DNA of 64,000 nt, taken from assembly GCA_025531455.1 (NCBI GenBank), contig JAMYHL010000008.1:682001-746000 (forward strand), written 5' to 3'. A program made the translations under genes and the position numbers. The stretch comes from Apiotrichum sp. Y4204. Its lineage: Eukaryota > Basidiomycota > Tremellomycetes > Trichosporonales > Trichosporonaceae. Positions 34,001 to 46,503 of this stretch are shown here, piece by piece. Numbering within the stretch: the stretch's first letter is position 1; the number at the start of each line of letters is the position of its first letter. The notes under the pieces are model-generated. The model was given only the letters and a program-made list of their open reading frames with translations. It did not search any database and was not told the origin of the DNA.

Positions 34001-34807
34001 CAAAGAAGCTTCAAAGTTGGCGGCGTACTTGATAATCTCTCCGTTATGAGCTAGCTTGAGTGAGTCACGAAGGGTACTATATTGCTGGACATATGGGCGT
34101 TACAAGGCAATGCTTAAATGCTCTTGACAGACTATTATCTCATCTTCAGAACGGCCATCAACTGTGGCTGTTGTTCTGGATGGGAAGTACCTCTTCACTG
34201 CTAGCTCGAACTTTCAATATTGTCACACTAACCCGGTCACCCAGCAAAGCATCGACACGCAAGGAGTTCACGGCGCAGCTCTTGCCATCTCTGTCCTGTG
34301 CATACTAGAAAACGTGACTTGAAGTGCGCTACATGTCGGTCCCTCCAGTTGTGAGCCACCTGGTGATTATTCTGACTTTCCTCGAGGTTTATTTGATTAT
34401 TTTTATGTCGTGATATCTCTGACCATCCTCTCATTACTGATACAGTAGGTGGGTTACCGACCGCCGTCCAATACTTGATGCTCACTGAACCGCGCCTGCT
34501 CGATCTGCCACTCTTTACGAGCTCCAACAAAGCCTGAGTCAAGCAACCGACATGGATTCATGATCAACCCGCGTCCCAGCTTCACGATCCCATTGCTTCG
34601 TGTTCATGTACATTCATCTTCTACGTTGCTGCTACAACTGTACCGCCATGCGCTGCGGCCCCGCAGCACCGTTCCTCAACTGTAAGGCGCACTCGGCTGT
34701 CCGCATCGCCATGCTCGACGGTGGGAGCCTTTACAGCATAGGCGGCATCAGCTGCAGCCGAATACGCGCCACGCCCGGACACGAGTCCCCTCGCCGTAGT
34801 CGGAGGT

Positions 34808-36196
34808 TTAACGAGAGCGGAATGTGCGGCCCGACACAGTTTTGCGCTCGCCAGTAGCCGCGCCCTCGGGCTTCGCGCGGTTCAACACCTTGAGGAACTC
34901 GGCGACGCGGTAGCGCATGCGCGAGTGCATGTAGGCCTTGGAGCACTTGATGTGGTAGTGGAGGTAGTCGCGGAAGAGCTGGATGCGGGAGATGGTCTGG
35001 ATGGCCTGAGTGGGATTGGCGAAGTGGCGGGGCGCGAGAACTGCGAGTGTTAGGTTGTACTGTGATAATGTCTGTATCAACACTCACTGAATGTAACATA
35101 GCCAACATCCTCGGTCTTCTTCAGGCCCGGGATGTGACGAATCTCAAGAGGAGGTTCCCGGTTCGAGTAGGTCACTTGTGGTGCGCTCTGCAGCGACTGG
35201 AGCTTGCGTGCGTCGACAAATTCCTAGACGGTCAGTCATGGGATAGGGCCGGGACAGGCAGAATGGTGATCCAGGGCCTCTATCATACGCCCAATGACAA
35301 GCGCGCGACAGCAAGCCGCTGGCTCGAAACAGATCTCTACGCACCTGAAGGAACACCCTTCCATACACACGGTCCGTCTCGTCCTGGAACTGCGTCGAAA
35401 AGATTACGGTGACACGGTCGTGGCTCGCGCGAACGAAGATTGCCTCATTGTCGCGGTAGTTGATGATCTTGAGCTCACCCTTGTGCTCGGAGGGCTCAAG
35501 GTCCATCTGCTGCGCACCTGCCGGCTCCTTGTAACTGGCCTGCAGAGACTTCTGTTCCTCAAACGATGCAAGGAAGGGGGCGGCAAGCGCATTGCGCTTG
35601 ATAAGTGCAATATGGGAGATGAGGTCGACGCGCTCCTCTGTGACGTTAGCAGGGAAGCCATCAAGTATGCCGAGCATTTGAGTAAAGCCAGGGATACAGC
35701 AGAGGAGGCCCGTTCTCCATTGATATGTATACACGGCATTGCGCGTCGGGTCGGATACTACCAACTCCAATCAGTGCACTCACCAGCAGTAGCAGGCAGA
35801 CGCTCGAGGTCAATTTGCAGCGAGACATTGTATCCAAACTCGGTCTTGTCCTCCGGAAGGATGTATCCCGCGTACTGCTCCTCGAGGTGCTGACGCGCAC
35901 CGTACTTGACGAGGTCGGGCCAGCACTGGATGCTCATCGACAGGAGGAGTACCGTCTTGCTCTCCGGCGTGGAGATGTGGAAGCGCACCGCGTCAAAGTC
36001 GACAAACTGGATATCCGACCGCGATGCCCTGATGACCGTTAGCACTACGTCTCCAAATAAGAGTCCCAGTATTCTTGACATACTTCTCGAAGCGATCGGT
36101 CAGGACATCGTGGATGATGACATTGTGGGACTTGGATGGTCAGCACAGGAATGCTCGACGCGACATGCCAGCAAGACGAACCTCCAAGAGAATCAT
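34808..36196 (-). CDS. ARPC2: Arp2/3 complex subunit 2 (p34-Arc)
   Basis: Six exons: 36196-36182 (15 nt, encoding MILLE), 36130-36084, 36028-35784, 35637-35345, 35223-35088, 35040-34808, giving 322 residues. ARPC2 with ARPC4 forms the core of the actin-nucleating Arp2/3 complex and contacts the mother filament. Family blocks in order are [134 protein letters not shown] and the C-terminal [10 protein letters not shown]. The third and fourth introns are 146 and 121 nt. The 146-nt one contains no stop in one frame, but the family has no insertion there and a CTAACGTCACAG acceptor gives [12 protein letters not shown]. The last intron rejoins the conserved GYVTF-PRH block. Confidence 0.95.
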
Positions 36197-37651
36197 TTGG
36201 GAAACAGGCGCTTGGCTTGCGGGAATCTGAGAATCGGGAAGATGTAGTTTGCCTAGAAGAGTCGATCCGGAAACGAGACGAGAGACAAGATATCGAGAAG
36301 AATGGAGGCGACGACGACGACGAAGGTCTGGCTAGAGGATGGAGGGTGGACAGTGACTGCGAGCCGCGCACCGCCAGGGACACCGGTGACGCAGAGGGCC
36401 CCCTCTCCTTGCTGTCATCGACGCTCAACGAGTACATGGGAGCAAATGAAACTCCACGTGGGTAATTACGTAAACAGTGTCAACGGTCACATCGTTTTTA
36501 CAAGTGTCATTAATGTCAGCCCTCCCCCCCAGCCCAGATGCGCGGTGCCTGATAACCGTCTTGGAATGTAAGTAATTGTGACTGCCAATTTCTAATTGGT
36601 ATACGCTGTGAAGGTTTATTGAGATTAAGCTGAAACAATTAGACGTGACTTCTTCGGTCTGGCTGCTTCAAACCCATTGCGCATCCAAGCTACCAAGACG
36701 TCTTGCTCTCCTCGCTCCTCTTGATCCCTTCGACGCCTCCTGAGCTCCTGACCTCCTGAGGCGCCTCCGCCCCATGAAAGATCCGATGCTTTGACAGCTC
36801 CGGCCTCCTACATCCGGGAAGTCGGGACGTCCGAAGATAGATCCCCCTCGCCTATGATGCGACGGCTGCACATGCAACCTATTGCGAATAAGCTCTGGAT
36901 AAGCAATGCCTCGGCGGCCGTAGGGACTCTGGTGAGGAGACTGCTGGGCGCCACCTTTGAAACGCTGCTCGGATTAATATTTGTTGCTGAGCGGGCTTGA
37001 TCCCAGATTGTTTCTATTAGGAGTCGATTGAGGAATCCATTATGATTATGCAATTCTGAACTCTGAAAGCAGCCACCACCACAGCGAAACAGCTACCAAG
37101 GGGAAAAAAGAAAAAAAAAGAAAAAAAACGAAGAATAAAAGATGAAAAAAAGGCGAAGGGAGATCGGGTGCCTTGGCGCGGCGCGCGCGCGGAGCGCGGA
37201 GAACGATTCGATACCCGACGGGCTTGGATGGATGCATGCGGCCTTGCGGTCTCAAGACCGTGAGGCCGGATGGGGAGGCGTTGTTGGGCGCGGGGGCTGC
37301 GGGGAGGATGTGTATGGCATGGGACTGTATGGTGTGGTGGTGTTACTAGCCACGGGGGGGCACTTGGCGTTGTAGTGTCGGCTGTGTGTCTTACCTTGTT
37401 CCCTTGCCCCCCCCCCGACCTTTTGCGTTTTGCTTTCGCTCGGCTTGTAATCATCCCCGACCCGTCCACACCGAGTGCCAGCTCGTACCATCCTCGTCAA
37501 CCAGTCCAAGCTTCCTTCCACATCACTACTCCCCTCTCTCGGCAGCACCAGCTGCAGCAGCTCATCCTCGTCTCTCGATCTTTTGCACTTTATCGTACAA
37601 ATACACACGTCTACATCGCGGCTCTTGACACTACTGATCGCTGCGTCCAAA
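36197..37651. other. Divergent intergenic region ARPC2/LAG1
   Basis: About 1.45 kb. Contains an A-rich purine tract at about 37100-37155, then GC-rich DNA and a CT-rich leader (37395-37640) before the LAG1 start. No gene supported. Confidence 0.5.
37100..37155. repeat. A-rich purine tract
   Basis: Runs of A broken by single G (GGGAAAAAAG, AAAAAAAAAG and similar) over about 55 bp; a candidate nucleosome-depleting poly(dA) element in the promoter region. Confidence 0.75.
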
Positions 37652-39858
37652 ATGTCAACACAGCGCGTCCCAAACCGCCGCCGCAGCTCCAGCGTGACGA
37701 ACATGCTCCGGTAAGTCGTGCATTCTTCTCTCGCTGTCCACATTCCGAACACACACATACACACACACAACACATTGAGATGGCGACTGGCATCGAGTGT
37801 ATCGAGTGTTGGACGATGGTATCGCCGAACACATGTGGTTGATAGCCGTGTTGCCCATGGGAGAATCCACTCCACTTCGCTTGTCCCTGCGGCACACCCC
37901 GATCCGTCGCACAGCCAACGGATATGAGCCCCCATCTCAACCCGCAAGCCCGCTAGCATCACTACCACGCCGCACTTCTATTCTGGGTTTGCTTTTTATC
38001 TTGCTGATCACCACTTGCAGGCAAGTTCCATTCAACGAGCACAAATACGGCAAGTGAGTGTCTGTTTCTGTTTCCGGCTGCTTGGTCAGGGCGAATGAAG
38101 ATGCAACGCGCCTGGTCGACGCGCGTGACCATTGCTCGATAGCATAGATGGCACGAGACCAGGGCGCGTCGAATCAACAATGCGCTATCGGCGACGCTTA
38201 CCGGCATTGCCGGTGAGCGAGCACCGCTCGCTACTGGTTTCAATGTGATCGAACTGACATTTCGCAGGATGAAGATGACAGAGGTGCAGCCTCTGTCTGG
38301 TGCCAAGCGGCCAGCAGACGATGACGATCTACCAGCCCGGTATCGCTCACTCGGCTTCTGGAAGGATGTGCGGACCGGTCGTTGGATGCTTGTTCCCCGT
38401 GAGTCTGCTGAACTTCTTTACGCCGCTGGGACTTGCTCAGGCTCAGAAGGAATGGAAGCGTCCAAGTTGATTCACTTCAGGTTGAATCACTTGTGTCTTC
38501 CTCCTGCCGCGACTGCGGTGCGATGACTATGATGTCGATGGGCTATCATGAGCTCAGCCTCGTTCCTTCCCTCTGGGTGTCCCTATCGCATCCTCAGCCC
38601 GTTCTAACCCACAGTCTCGTCCTTCATTCTGATGATGATCCCCATCCTCCTCTACACGGTGCAGATCGTTCTCACGAATGCCGGCGTTCTTGGTGACCTT
38701 AAGGTCAATGTCTTCGAATGGATGCTGGTTCCGAGCTACCGCCTCCCGAACGGCAAGTACGAGAAGGGCTGGCTTGATCTCGTGTTCCTCGCCTACCACA
38801 TCATCTTCTGGTCGTTTGTGCGCCAGTTTGTGACCATTCACATCCTGCGGCCCATGGCGAAGAAGCTGGGTATCCGGGGTAACAAGATCATGCGCTTCAC
38901 TGAGCAGGGCTATGCCATTTTCTACTTTGGTATCATGGGCAGCGCTGGTATTGTGAGTATCGAGGGAAACATGTTGAGCGAGATTTTGGCTGACACTTTC
39001 AGGCCGTTATGAGGCAGCTCCCGACGTGGTGTGAGCATCCAGGCCCCCGGTCGCGTGACGGTTTGCTGACCTTACAGGGTACAAGACGGAGTACTTCTGG
39101 ATCGACTACCCCCACACGCAGATGACTCGCGGCTTGAAGGCGTACTACCTCCTGCAGGCCGCGTACTGGTGCCAGCAGACTATCATTCTTGCCCTCAAGA
39201 TTGAAAAACCCCGCAAGGACTTCAAGGAGCTCGTTGCTCACGTGAGTTGATTGTTTACTACTCGAGCCGTGGACAACGCTAACATCTAGCACCTCGTCAC
39301 TCTCTGGCTTATTGGATGGAGCTATACCATTTCCGTGCGTGTATGCGGCCCTCCCCCTCGCTAACCTGACAGCTCACGTACATTGGTGTCTCCGTCTTCG
39401 TCACCATGGATGTTTCGGACATTTTCCTCGCTGTGAGTCTTGCTATCCGACGCTGGACACTGCTGACAATGTAGCTCGCCAAGTGTGTCAACTACGTCAG
39501 TGAACCGGCGTCGACCCCGTTCTTCGCGTTCTTCATTGGCGTTTGGACCTACTTCCGCCACTACCTTAACCTCTGGATTCTGTGGTCGGTTTACACCCAA
39601 TGGCACTTGATCCCAGAGGAGAACCGCCAGGTGTTCGACCCGTTCCACGGCAAGTGGATGGTCTCGTGGATGAAGTGGCAGATCTTTACGCCCATCTTCC
39701 TCCTCCAGTGCATCAACCTGTTCTGGTACTTCCTCATCTGGCGCATCCTCTTCCGTGTCGTCTTCCTCAACATTCAGAAAGACGAGCGTTCGGAGGACGA
39801 GGATGAGTCGGACGAGACAGAGGTCAAGGTCGTCGCTGGAGCCGACAAGGCCAACTAG
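37652..39858 (+). CDS. LAG1: Ceramide synthase, LAG1/LAC1 type (TLC domain)
   Basis: Nine exons: 37652-37710, 38021-38053, 38268-38398, 38615-38952, 39003-39030, 39078-39241, 39290-39334, 39373-39432, 39475-39858, giving 413 residues. It N-acylates sphingoid bases with acyl-CoA in the ER membrane. The TLC domain includes GIRGNKIMRFTEQGYAIFYF, LPTWWYKTEYFWIDYPH, MTRGLKAYYLLQAAYWCQQ, and the Lag1 motif HHLVTLWLIGWSY with the catalytic His pair at residues 251-252. VTMDVSDIFLALAKCVNY completes the motif. The two catalytic histidines are split between exons 6 and 7. Several hydrophobic segments (near 85-105, 130-150, 170-190 and in the last exon) give a polytopic protein with an acidic C-terminal tail (DERSEDEDESDE). 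The first three introns (310, 214, 216 nt) are long for this genome; the rest are 38-50 nt. Confidence 0.94.
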
Positions 39859-41970
39859 CGAGCATCGAGCCGTGACTATCACGCGGGTGCCTCGCGAAGA
39901 GGCCTCGCCCACATACATAGACATCTACCTACTACCTACGAACCCCACCTAGTACTCATCTTGAGATAACTGTAGAACCCCAAGGCTAACAGCCGCTGCA
40001 TTATTGTTCTCTGGCATGCTGATGTTGTGGGAGTGCGACTGTTGGAGAGGCGATTGGTTTCGTACTGACCTCCACAGTGGCAGCTGCCGTTGAGTCAAAA
40101 GGAGACCTGGCCTTCGCTTGGCCGTCGGTCTGGGATAAGCTGCAGTGTGCCTGCAGACATGTGAAACTTGGGAACATGGCTGCCTCACGTGAGGGTGGAG
40201 GATCAGGATATCAGGAAGATGCCCGCGGAGAACAATAGCTGTCTGACAGCGATCGACAGCCAAGCAAGACCTGTGTGCCTGCAGCCGTGCGCGGTCAGAT
40301 CGCCAGCGATAGTCTACTTGGCAGTGGCATTGTCGGATCTCACAGGCGTGGATATCCGTAATTCTCGAGCTCGACTGCTTCCTTCTCACAACACCCCAAG
40401 TCTCTTGTGATGTGGCACCGGGCCATCCCCTTTCGAGAGAACCATCTCACAACTCTGCGTATCTGAGATTTTTGTGCCCGTGACTCAGGTCTGAGATCAC
40501 AGTTGATTCTCAGGCTTCCCAGATGATCAAATCCAGAGCGGATGAGCAGAGGCCGATGCAGAGCTGTCGTCCCGCGAGCGCAGTGGTGGGAACCGGGCCG
40601 GCGGTACACTTCTCACGTGGTCCGTTGGCCGTTCTCGCATTCTTCGAGTCTTCTACGTTCTTGATTCTTGAATTCATACGGTCTTGCACGTTCTTCGCAG
40701 CCTGTAGTATTCGAGTGTCTCTGACCCGCCCGAGCCAAGCCACGTCCGCAGGCTCGGTGATGTGCCTTATTTGCTGTGGACGCTGCCGCTTGGAAGATTG
40801 CCGGTCGGAATGTGGAACGATCTGTACCGCCATGCAAGTCAGCTCTCTACATCTGCGGCGCTGCGCCCCCTCCGGACGGCGAGCACACTTCCAAGGATGG
40901 CACCTCGGCGGGCGGTGGCCGTGGAATGAACAACTGTCATGTCCGTGATCTGTGAACCTCCCAAACCGCTGGTCAGGCCAAACCCAGACTTTCAGTTGCA
41001 CCAGCTCTACCGCTCTCCCCACTTCATCCCACGTATCGTCGTCAGCTCCACACCTCCCAAACGCGCGGCACCAACGGGCGCGCGGGCGCTTACACCTGTT
41101 CCGTGGCGCCTCGCCGTGGCGCAGAACGCAGAAAGCCGCTTCTCGCGCTGGGTGAAACGGGATTGGGTGCATGACTAGGGGGACCTGGTACACGGGATGA
41201 GGTCGCAAGATGCTGAGCTGGCTGACCAGTAGGCCTTTAAATCACATACGACCGGACCCCGCATCGGATATCGCACACCGTTTGCAGCGGTTGTGGCCGT
41301 CCTGCTGAGCTGCTGAGCTGTTGGGCTGCTGCTGCTTGTTCGCATGCCCCACTTTATCTACAAGCTACAACAGATGTGGGATGAGCGAGCAATGTCGTCA
41401 TTCCTACGCGATCAGGCGTGCGGGGGAAGGGAAGGAAGGGCACTAGGGGGGATGCAGGGCGGCAGAGGAATGGGAATGCGCTAAATGGATCAGGGCTCTC
41501 CACAGTGAGCAGAGTCCAAAGTGTGGGGTGCAACGGGTGGGGGGGTAGAGGCAGCAAAGGCAGGCGAGCAGAGGAGAGCTGAATGCTGTTGTTGTTATTA
41601 TGTTTTGTATGTGCCTGTATTTGCCACCCAGCAATATGCAACTCTCCCTTTATTATCATCATCGTTATTGTTGTTATTAGCGGAGATTAGTATGCCCCGT
41701 TGAGAACAGAGGTGCAACTACAATCGTTCTCAGCCCGCGGCCTGTTCCCATCCCCTCTCAGTCCTTCACGGCCTTTCACCACCACTGATCCACTGACAGA
41801 CTGAGACTATCATTTACCCCTTCCTTCACCCATCTCGTCGTCGTCGTTCTCATCATCCACATTGTTTTTTGTGCCTCCCAACTCAACTCTTCCCATTGTC
41901 TTGTTGTACACACTCCCATCGCGCTACTTTATCCCCCCTCCCCACCGCATACATACCATCGCAACACACC
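39859..41970. other. Intergenic region without a supported gene
   Basis: About 2.1 kb. An open frame on the - strand at 40510-41208 is Arg/Cys-rich and lacks any domain; I do not call it. The last 250 bases are CT-rich and likely the promoter and leader of the next gene. Confidence 0.45.
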
Positions 41971-44287
41971 ATGCCACCAGGCGCATCCAGCGCCGGCTCT
42001 GCACTCTCTGCAGCCTTTGCCGGTGTCAGTTTCGCCACCCGCAGGTCAAGTCGCGTCGCGGCTGACCGAGACCAGGTGCCGCCGCCGCCAACAGGAAGCG
42101 ACAGTTGCTTTGGCGTCCGCAGCCTCGACGGCAGCATGTCTTGGGCACAGGACGACGATCCTGCAGATCCAACAGCTCTCCCCGACGTAGAACAATACGG
42201 CGGTGGTAGCAGTGGCGGAAGCAGCGGTTCCAGTGCCCAGACGAGCGATGACGACGACCACGACAAGGAATACAGCGAGTCCACCGAGAGCGACTCTGCA
42301 CACGTCACCAGCAATACCAACATTTCCTCTTCCATAACGGTCGACCAGCACATTGCAGATGCCATTGGCTCTGGTATACATGCGAGCACGCCGTCGCTTG
42401 CAATGCCCATCCCGTCGGTGGAACCCAGTCACACGAGCAACGGTGCAAGCCGCGCAAGCTCTGGATCGAGTACATCCACCATCATGTCTCTCGCCGCCGC
42501 CTCAACGCAAGTTGAGAAACCTGCATCTACGCCCTCCGTGTCACCGGGAAACCGCCTGACATCCGGCTCTGGCCAGAAGCGTGCAGGAGAAGGTGGTGCA
42601 CCTGCGCCCCCATCGCCGGCCCTCGTCCCTACGCCGCGCACTCCATCGCACACCCCAGCGCGCTCGCGCCGTGATCTCTCCGCGATTGCTCCACCGCCGA
42701 TCACACACCACGCTCTCTTCGACATGCTCGCCGACGCGCCCTCGGAGCCTTCCTCGCCCGCCAGTCTTGCTTCCCTGCCGTCCTGCGTTGCATCCACCAG
42801 CTCTCTGTCCCGCATCTCTTCCCCCGCAGACTGGGACTGGCGACAGCCACTGTCGCGCAGTGTCGCCACTCTGGACTCGCACTCTGACCACGACCGCGAC
42901 GACCACGGCGACCCGCACTCGGGCTCACCAGAGCTTGTACTACCCACCCTTACGTTACCCACGACGTCGCTTCATCTCGGTCTCGAGCGCTGGAACGGCC
43001 CCAGTCAGGGAACGCGTATCGCACTGATCGCGAGTCCAGAGCGCACGAGGGACATTCTAGGTATTCTGTCCGCCAGGCGCGCGTGTGTTCAGCTTCCGCA
43101 CGGTGAGATCGGCGTTCTGGCCATACCCCCTGCGTCGTCGAGCGCGACGGATGTCAGCGCGCATCCGCCGTCCATCCAGGCCACGATTGTGACGTGCCTC
43201 ACCGTCGATCACATTCGTCAGCGTGCGCACGAGGCTTACACATCCCTCCATGCGCTTCTCCATCCGTCGACCACACCAGAGCAGCAGGCCGGGCTTGAAG
43301 CCATGGTGGCGGCCTATGCAAACAGCAAGGACTGGATCCACTTTGCAGTCTTGCTTGGTGCGTACCTCGAGGGTGTCTGACATATTCTGACACACAGACG
43401 AAGCGGCAGAGGACGATACATTGATCGACATCGTGCCATCTACGACTCTCGAGGAGGAGGCCATGCGTCTTGCCGCAGAGGCTGAGTTCCCGTCGTCAGA
43501 GTCGCTCTCTCCTACGTCGTCCATGGCTTCATCCATGAGTGGACCTAATCGCACGCCCCGCAGCCTCTCCGGCGAGTCGCTTTCGAATCTCCGGGTCCAG
43601 GACACCCCTAAACCGGTGCTCGGAGCGCTTCAACCTTGGCCGTCGTGCGAGGCCGTACAGGTTGCTCATGAGCGCAGCCATGATGGTCAACAACCACTAA
43701 GCGACAGCCTTATGGAGTCCCAAAATCTGACCCCCTCTGACGACCCCATGGACCCTGTCTGGGGGGCTGTGCTTCTTCTCGAGCGCGTCCTTGATGACCC
43801 GACTGTCATTCAGGCGTCCTCTGCGGCTGCCTTCTTCAATTGGAGACCCACTCCGCTCCCAGACATCGCGTCGCCCATGACGGGCCACACGACGTCGCCG
43901 GCGTCGTCGACCTTTGAGGGCGGTGGCCCGATGCCGACTGTTGCTCGTGCGCAGGGCGGCGGCGAGTGGGAGGCCACACTCTCCCGTCGTCTCGCTCATC
44001 GGCGCGAGCTTGACGCTGCTGCGCAGCGCGGGTCCCGTCAGCGCGGCCGGGGCCGTGGTGTGCGCCGCCGTAGGAGCCACTCGCCACCCGCCAAAATTCC
44101 GTGCCCGAACCCCCTCTTCCCGCGCCGTCCCATTGCCTCCAGTGTCGGCCTCGCAGACCTTCTCGATGCTGCATTTGCGCCCGTGCGGCACCTTGTGCGC
44201 TCGCGTTGGGGCCAGGTCATGGTCGCGTGCGCGATTGCCGTCGCTGTAGGCTGTGGTATCTGGGCCGCACGTACCCAGGCGGCGTAG
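41971..44287 (+). CDS. Unknown protein with C-terminal membrane anchor
   Basis: Two exons, 41971-43357 and 43398-44287 (40-nt intron, GTGCGT donor, CACACAG acceptor, joining VLLG-phase to DEAAEDDTLID), giving 758 residues. The first ATG after the CT-rich leader is chosen. Residues 1-330 are Ser/Thr/Pro/Ala-rich and disordered with acidic patches (TSDDDDHDKEYSES). A more ordered block follows, about 335-465 (LGLERWNGPSQGTRIALIA, then ERTRDILGILSARRACVQLP). Then come a second disordered part, an Arg-rich cluster (RGSRQRGRGRGVRRRRSHS) and a final hydrophobic helix VMVACAIAVAVGCGIW with six residues after it. That end is a classical tail-anchor signature, so the bulk would face the cytosol from the ER or mitochondrial outer membrane. 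I do not recognise the family. Confidence 0.72.
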
Positions 44288-45859
44288 AGAGAAAAGCGTC
44301 CAGTGCCTATGCAATGACGGCCATTACACTACAACCCGGATCATGGTTCACGTTCGCTATCCTCGACACTGGACTATCCACTCATTTGACCAGGCCACCG
44401 CAAGATGCGCACTCATCTCCACCTCATTCTTCCAACATGCGCCTCACTGTACCCCCACAGGATATCAGAATCCCAGAATAATACATTAGCTGGCCTGGAG
44501 CTGTTGTATTCACTCTTTCTCGTTGTATTATCCTTCAAAGCGCTCATTGACTGTCATGTATACCCTTGGGTCCGAGTCGGAAGAGAAGTGCAAGACAAGC
44601 GCAACCGCGCAAGCTTGCTGTAGAAATTATTCTCCGTAATGTCGCTACCAAGCTGGGGTGTAGGCGTTTGGATGTTTAGGATCAATTATGTGGAGCGGTC
44701 ACGGGAACGAGGCAAATGGCCATGACGTCTCGAAGCGCGTGTTCGCTACCGGTCCGGAGCGGAGATCCGCGATCGGCGAGATGATGATGCATGATGAGTG
44801 GCGCAAGATGGCAAGCCTGAATAGTCTGGGCCAGGCGATCAAGTGAGACTAGCTTTCACGTGCCCATCAGCTGCCACTTGCATGTGCGATCGTGGTAAAT
44901 GGAGAAACAACACAGCTACGCAGGTGCCACAATGATACACACCTGGGGGATTTGCGGACCACCTCCACCCCGCGTCGGCGATGTGCGACTTCGTTCACTC
45001 TTGGGGTGAGTAGTGGAGGCTGTTCACTGTTGGAGGTCGAGACATTGTCGCCATCCGACGAGATTGCACAATGTTTCTGCTAACGTGGGCCCGAACAGCT
45101 GTTCACCGTCGCAGGCTCGACCACAGATCACACTTCATGTGAGATGGCTCTCGACTACCTAGGCAGCGGACTGCAGCTGCTCAACCATTCCACGCTCCTC
45201 GTCAGCCGCCTGTCCGTGGTACAGTGCGGAGGCACCGCAGGGCTATGGTCGAGTCGCTAGCGACGGAGATAGGACGTGCATCGCGCGACAGCTCGTGCGC
45301 TAGTCCGCGGGCGAGCTGCCGAACAGTGATCAATGATACGCTGCGGCGAGTGCCAAGAGGCACCATACACAGTCGACTCGGATGCTGTGCCGGGCCGCCT
45401 CCACCCTTCGCACCCGCGAAATCTCCTCTGCAGACGGCGCTCCGTCGTCGAGTCGAGCTGTTATGTGCCTCCACCGCAGCCGTTGCACCGCGCATGGCTC
45501 CATCGACTCGGTCTGGCCACAGACTCGGAGATCTGCTCAGATCCTTATCGTCCGCAAACCCAGATTATATTATTTATATCCCGTGCAGCGATAACACAGA
45601 GCATGCATCCCCTGCTTCCATCCCGGCCGCAACCCTCTGTCCGTTCCCCTCCCCGATCTTTTCCGGCTATCAAAAAGCTCGAAATCGCTACTACCGTACT
45701 CCACCCCGGCGGTTAGCGCCAAGCTCCAGAGATCCAAATCCAAGGCCAAGAGTCGTATCGTCCATCGGCGACTTATCGCACAACGCCCATCCACAAATCA
45801 CGTTTCGGCCAGTATCGTCCCCGCAGCGCGATATCGTGCACCCCACGACTCGTCTTACA

Positions 45860-45871
45860 TTTTTTTTTTTT
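45860..45871. repeat. Poly(T) run
   Basis: Twelve consecutive T in otherwise mixed sequence upstream of the hemerythrin-like gene. Confidence 0.85.
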
Positions 45872-46286
45872 GCTCGACCCCCACTCAGGTGCGCATGCCA
45901 AGACTCGCGATATCAGCAGAGTACATGCACGTGCATCTCTATACAGACGCCACATTCCGAGACCCGATATATATACCTTCCTGAGACCTCGTCATCAAGA
46001 CCCACTTTTGCTCGATACTGGGTACCTCATATGGTGCAAACACTGCACATCATACAAGCATACACTACTGTGCAGAACATATATCCAACTGTCGCTGAAC
46101 ATCCTTCACTTTAACGGCACACCCGACAGAAACCGCCTGTTCGGAATATCGCGGATATCGCAGTAGCCTCAACCGCCACACGCACCCCACGCGGCGAGGA
46201 CCCTATCTCGACGGCCCGACCTCCACCTCACTGGTCCACCCAGAGTTTAGAACAATAGAATCGCGTCGAGCATCGAGCGTCCAAAG

Positions 46287-46293
46287 TATATAG
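46287..46293 (+). promoter_or_regulatory. TATA-like element upstream of the hemerythrin-like gene
   Basis: TATATAG in the context AAAGTATATAGAGG, about 215 bases upstream of the ATG at 46504. Placement is like that of the element before EFR3. Confidence 0.35.
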
Positions 46294-46503
46294 AGGACAG
46301 GCACTCCCCCACCCCCCCTTGGGCGACAATAAAGACGGAGCAAGGAAAGAAGAGGATCTCCGAGCACGCAAACACAAAAAGACCACCAGTCCCAGTGTCC
46401 AGTCAACCAGTCCGCGCCTCCTGACGACATCGATCGAGGCATTTCCCACTCCTGCATTCTCAGCTTGGAGACCGCGCCACTTTGGCCACTTTGACTTTTC
46501 CCA

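Larger units (their letters stand above)
30065..34807. other. Long gene-free region between cyclin and ARPC2
   Basis: About 4.7 kb with no supported gene. The first 1.1 kb upstream of the cyclin is purine-rich on the + strand (CT-rich on the cyclin's strand) with simple repeats, so it likely includes the cyclin promoter and leader. Open frames at 31635-32219 and 32612-33064 have no recognisable sequence. No transposase, reverse transcriptase or terminal repeats were seen. Confidence 0.45.
44288..46503. other. Intergenic region upstream of the hemerythrin-like gene
   Basis: About 2.2 kb. Includes a T12 run at 45860-45871 and AT-rich TATATATA motifs near 45970. No gene is supported; the 296-codon open frame at 45224-46114 has no recognisable domain and a shifting, UTR-like composition. 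Confidence 0.45.

Noticed and set aside
35638..35783. Reading the 146-nt ARPC2 intron as coding (it is open in one frame)
   Set aside because: The family has no insertion at this point, and the GTGAGT donor with CTAAC branch and TCACAG acceptor restores the conserved ERVDLISH block in phase.
40510..41208. 232-codon open frame on the - strand
   Set aside because: Arg/Cys-rich with no domain, no coherent hydrophobic pattern, and it overlaps other equally long frames, as expected in GC-rich non-coding DNA.
41241..41260. 5S rRNA-like start (ACATACGACC)
   Set aside because: Similarity stops after about ten bases; the internal control region and the 3' half are absent.
45224..46114. 296-codon open frame upstream of the hemerythrin-like gene
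   Set aside because: Composition changes along its length and it runs through T12 and TATATATA tracts; more likely promoter DNA.
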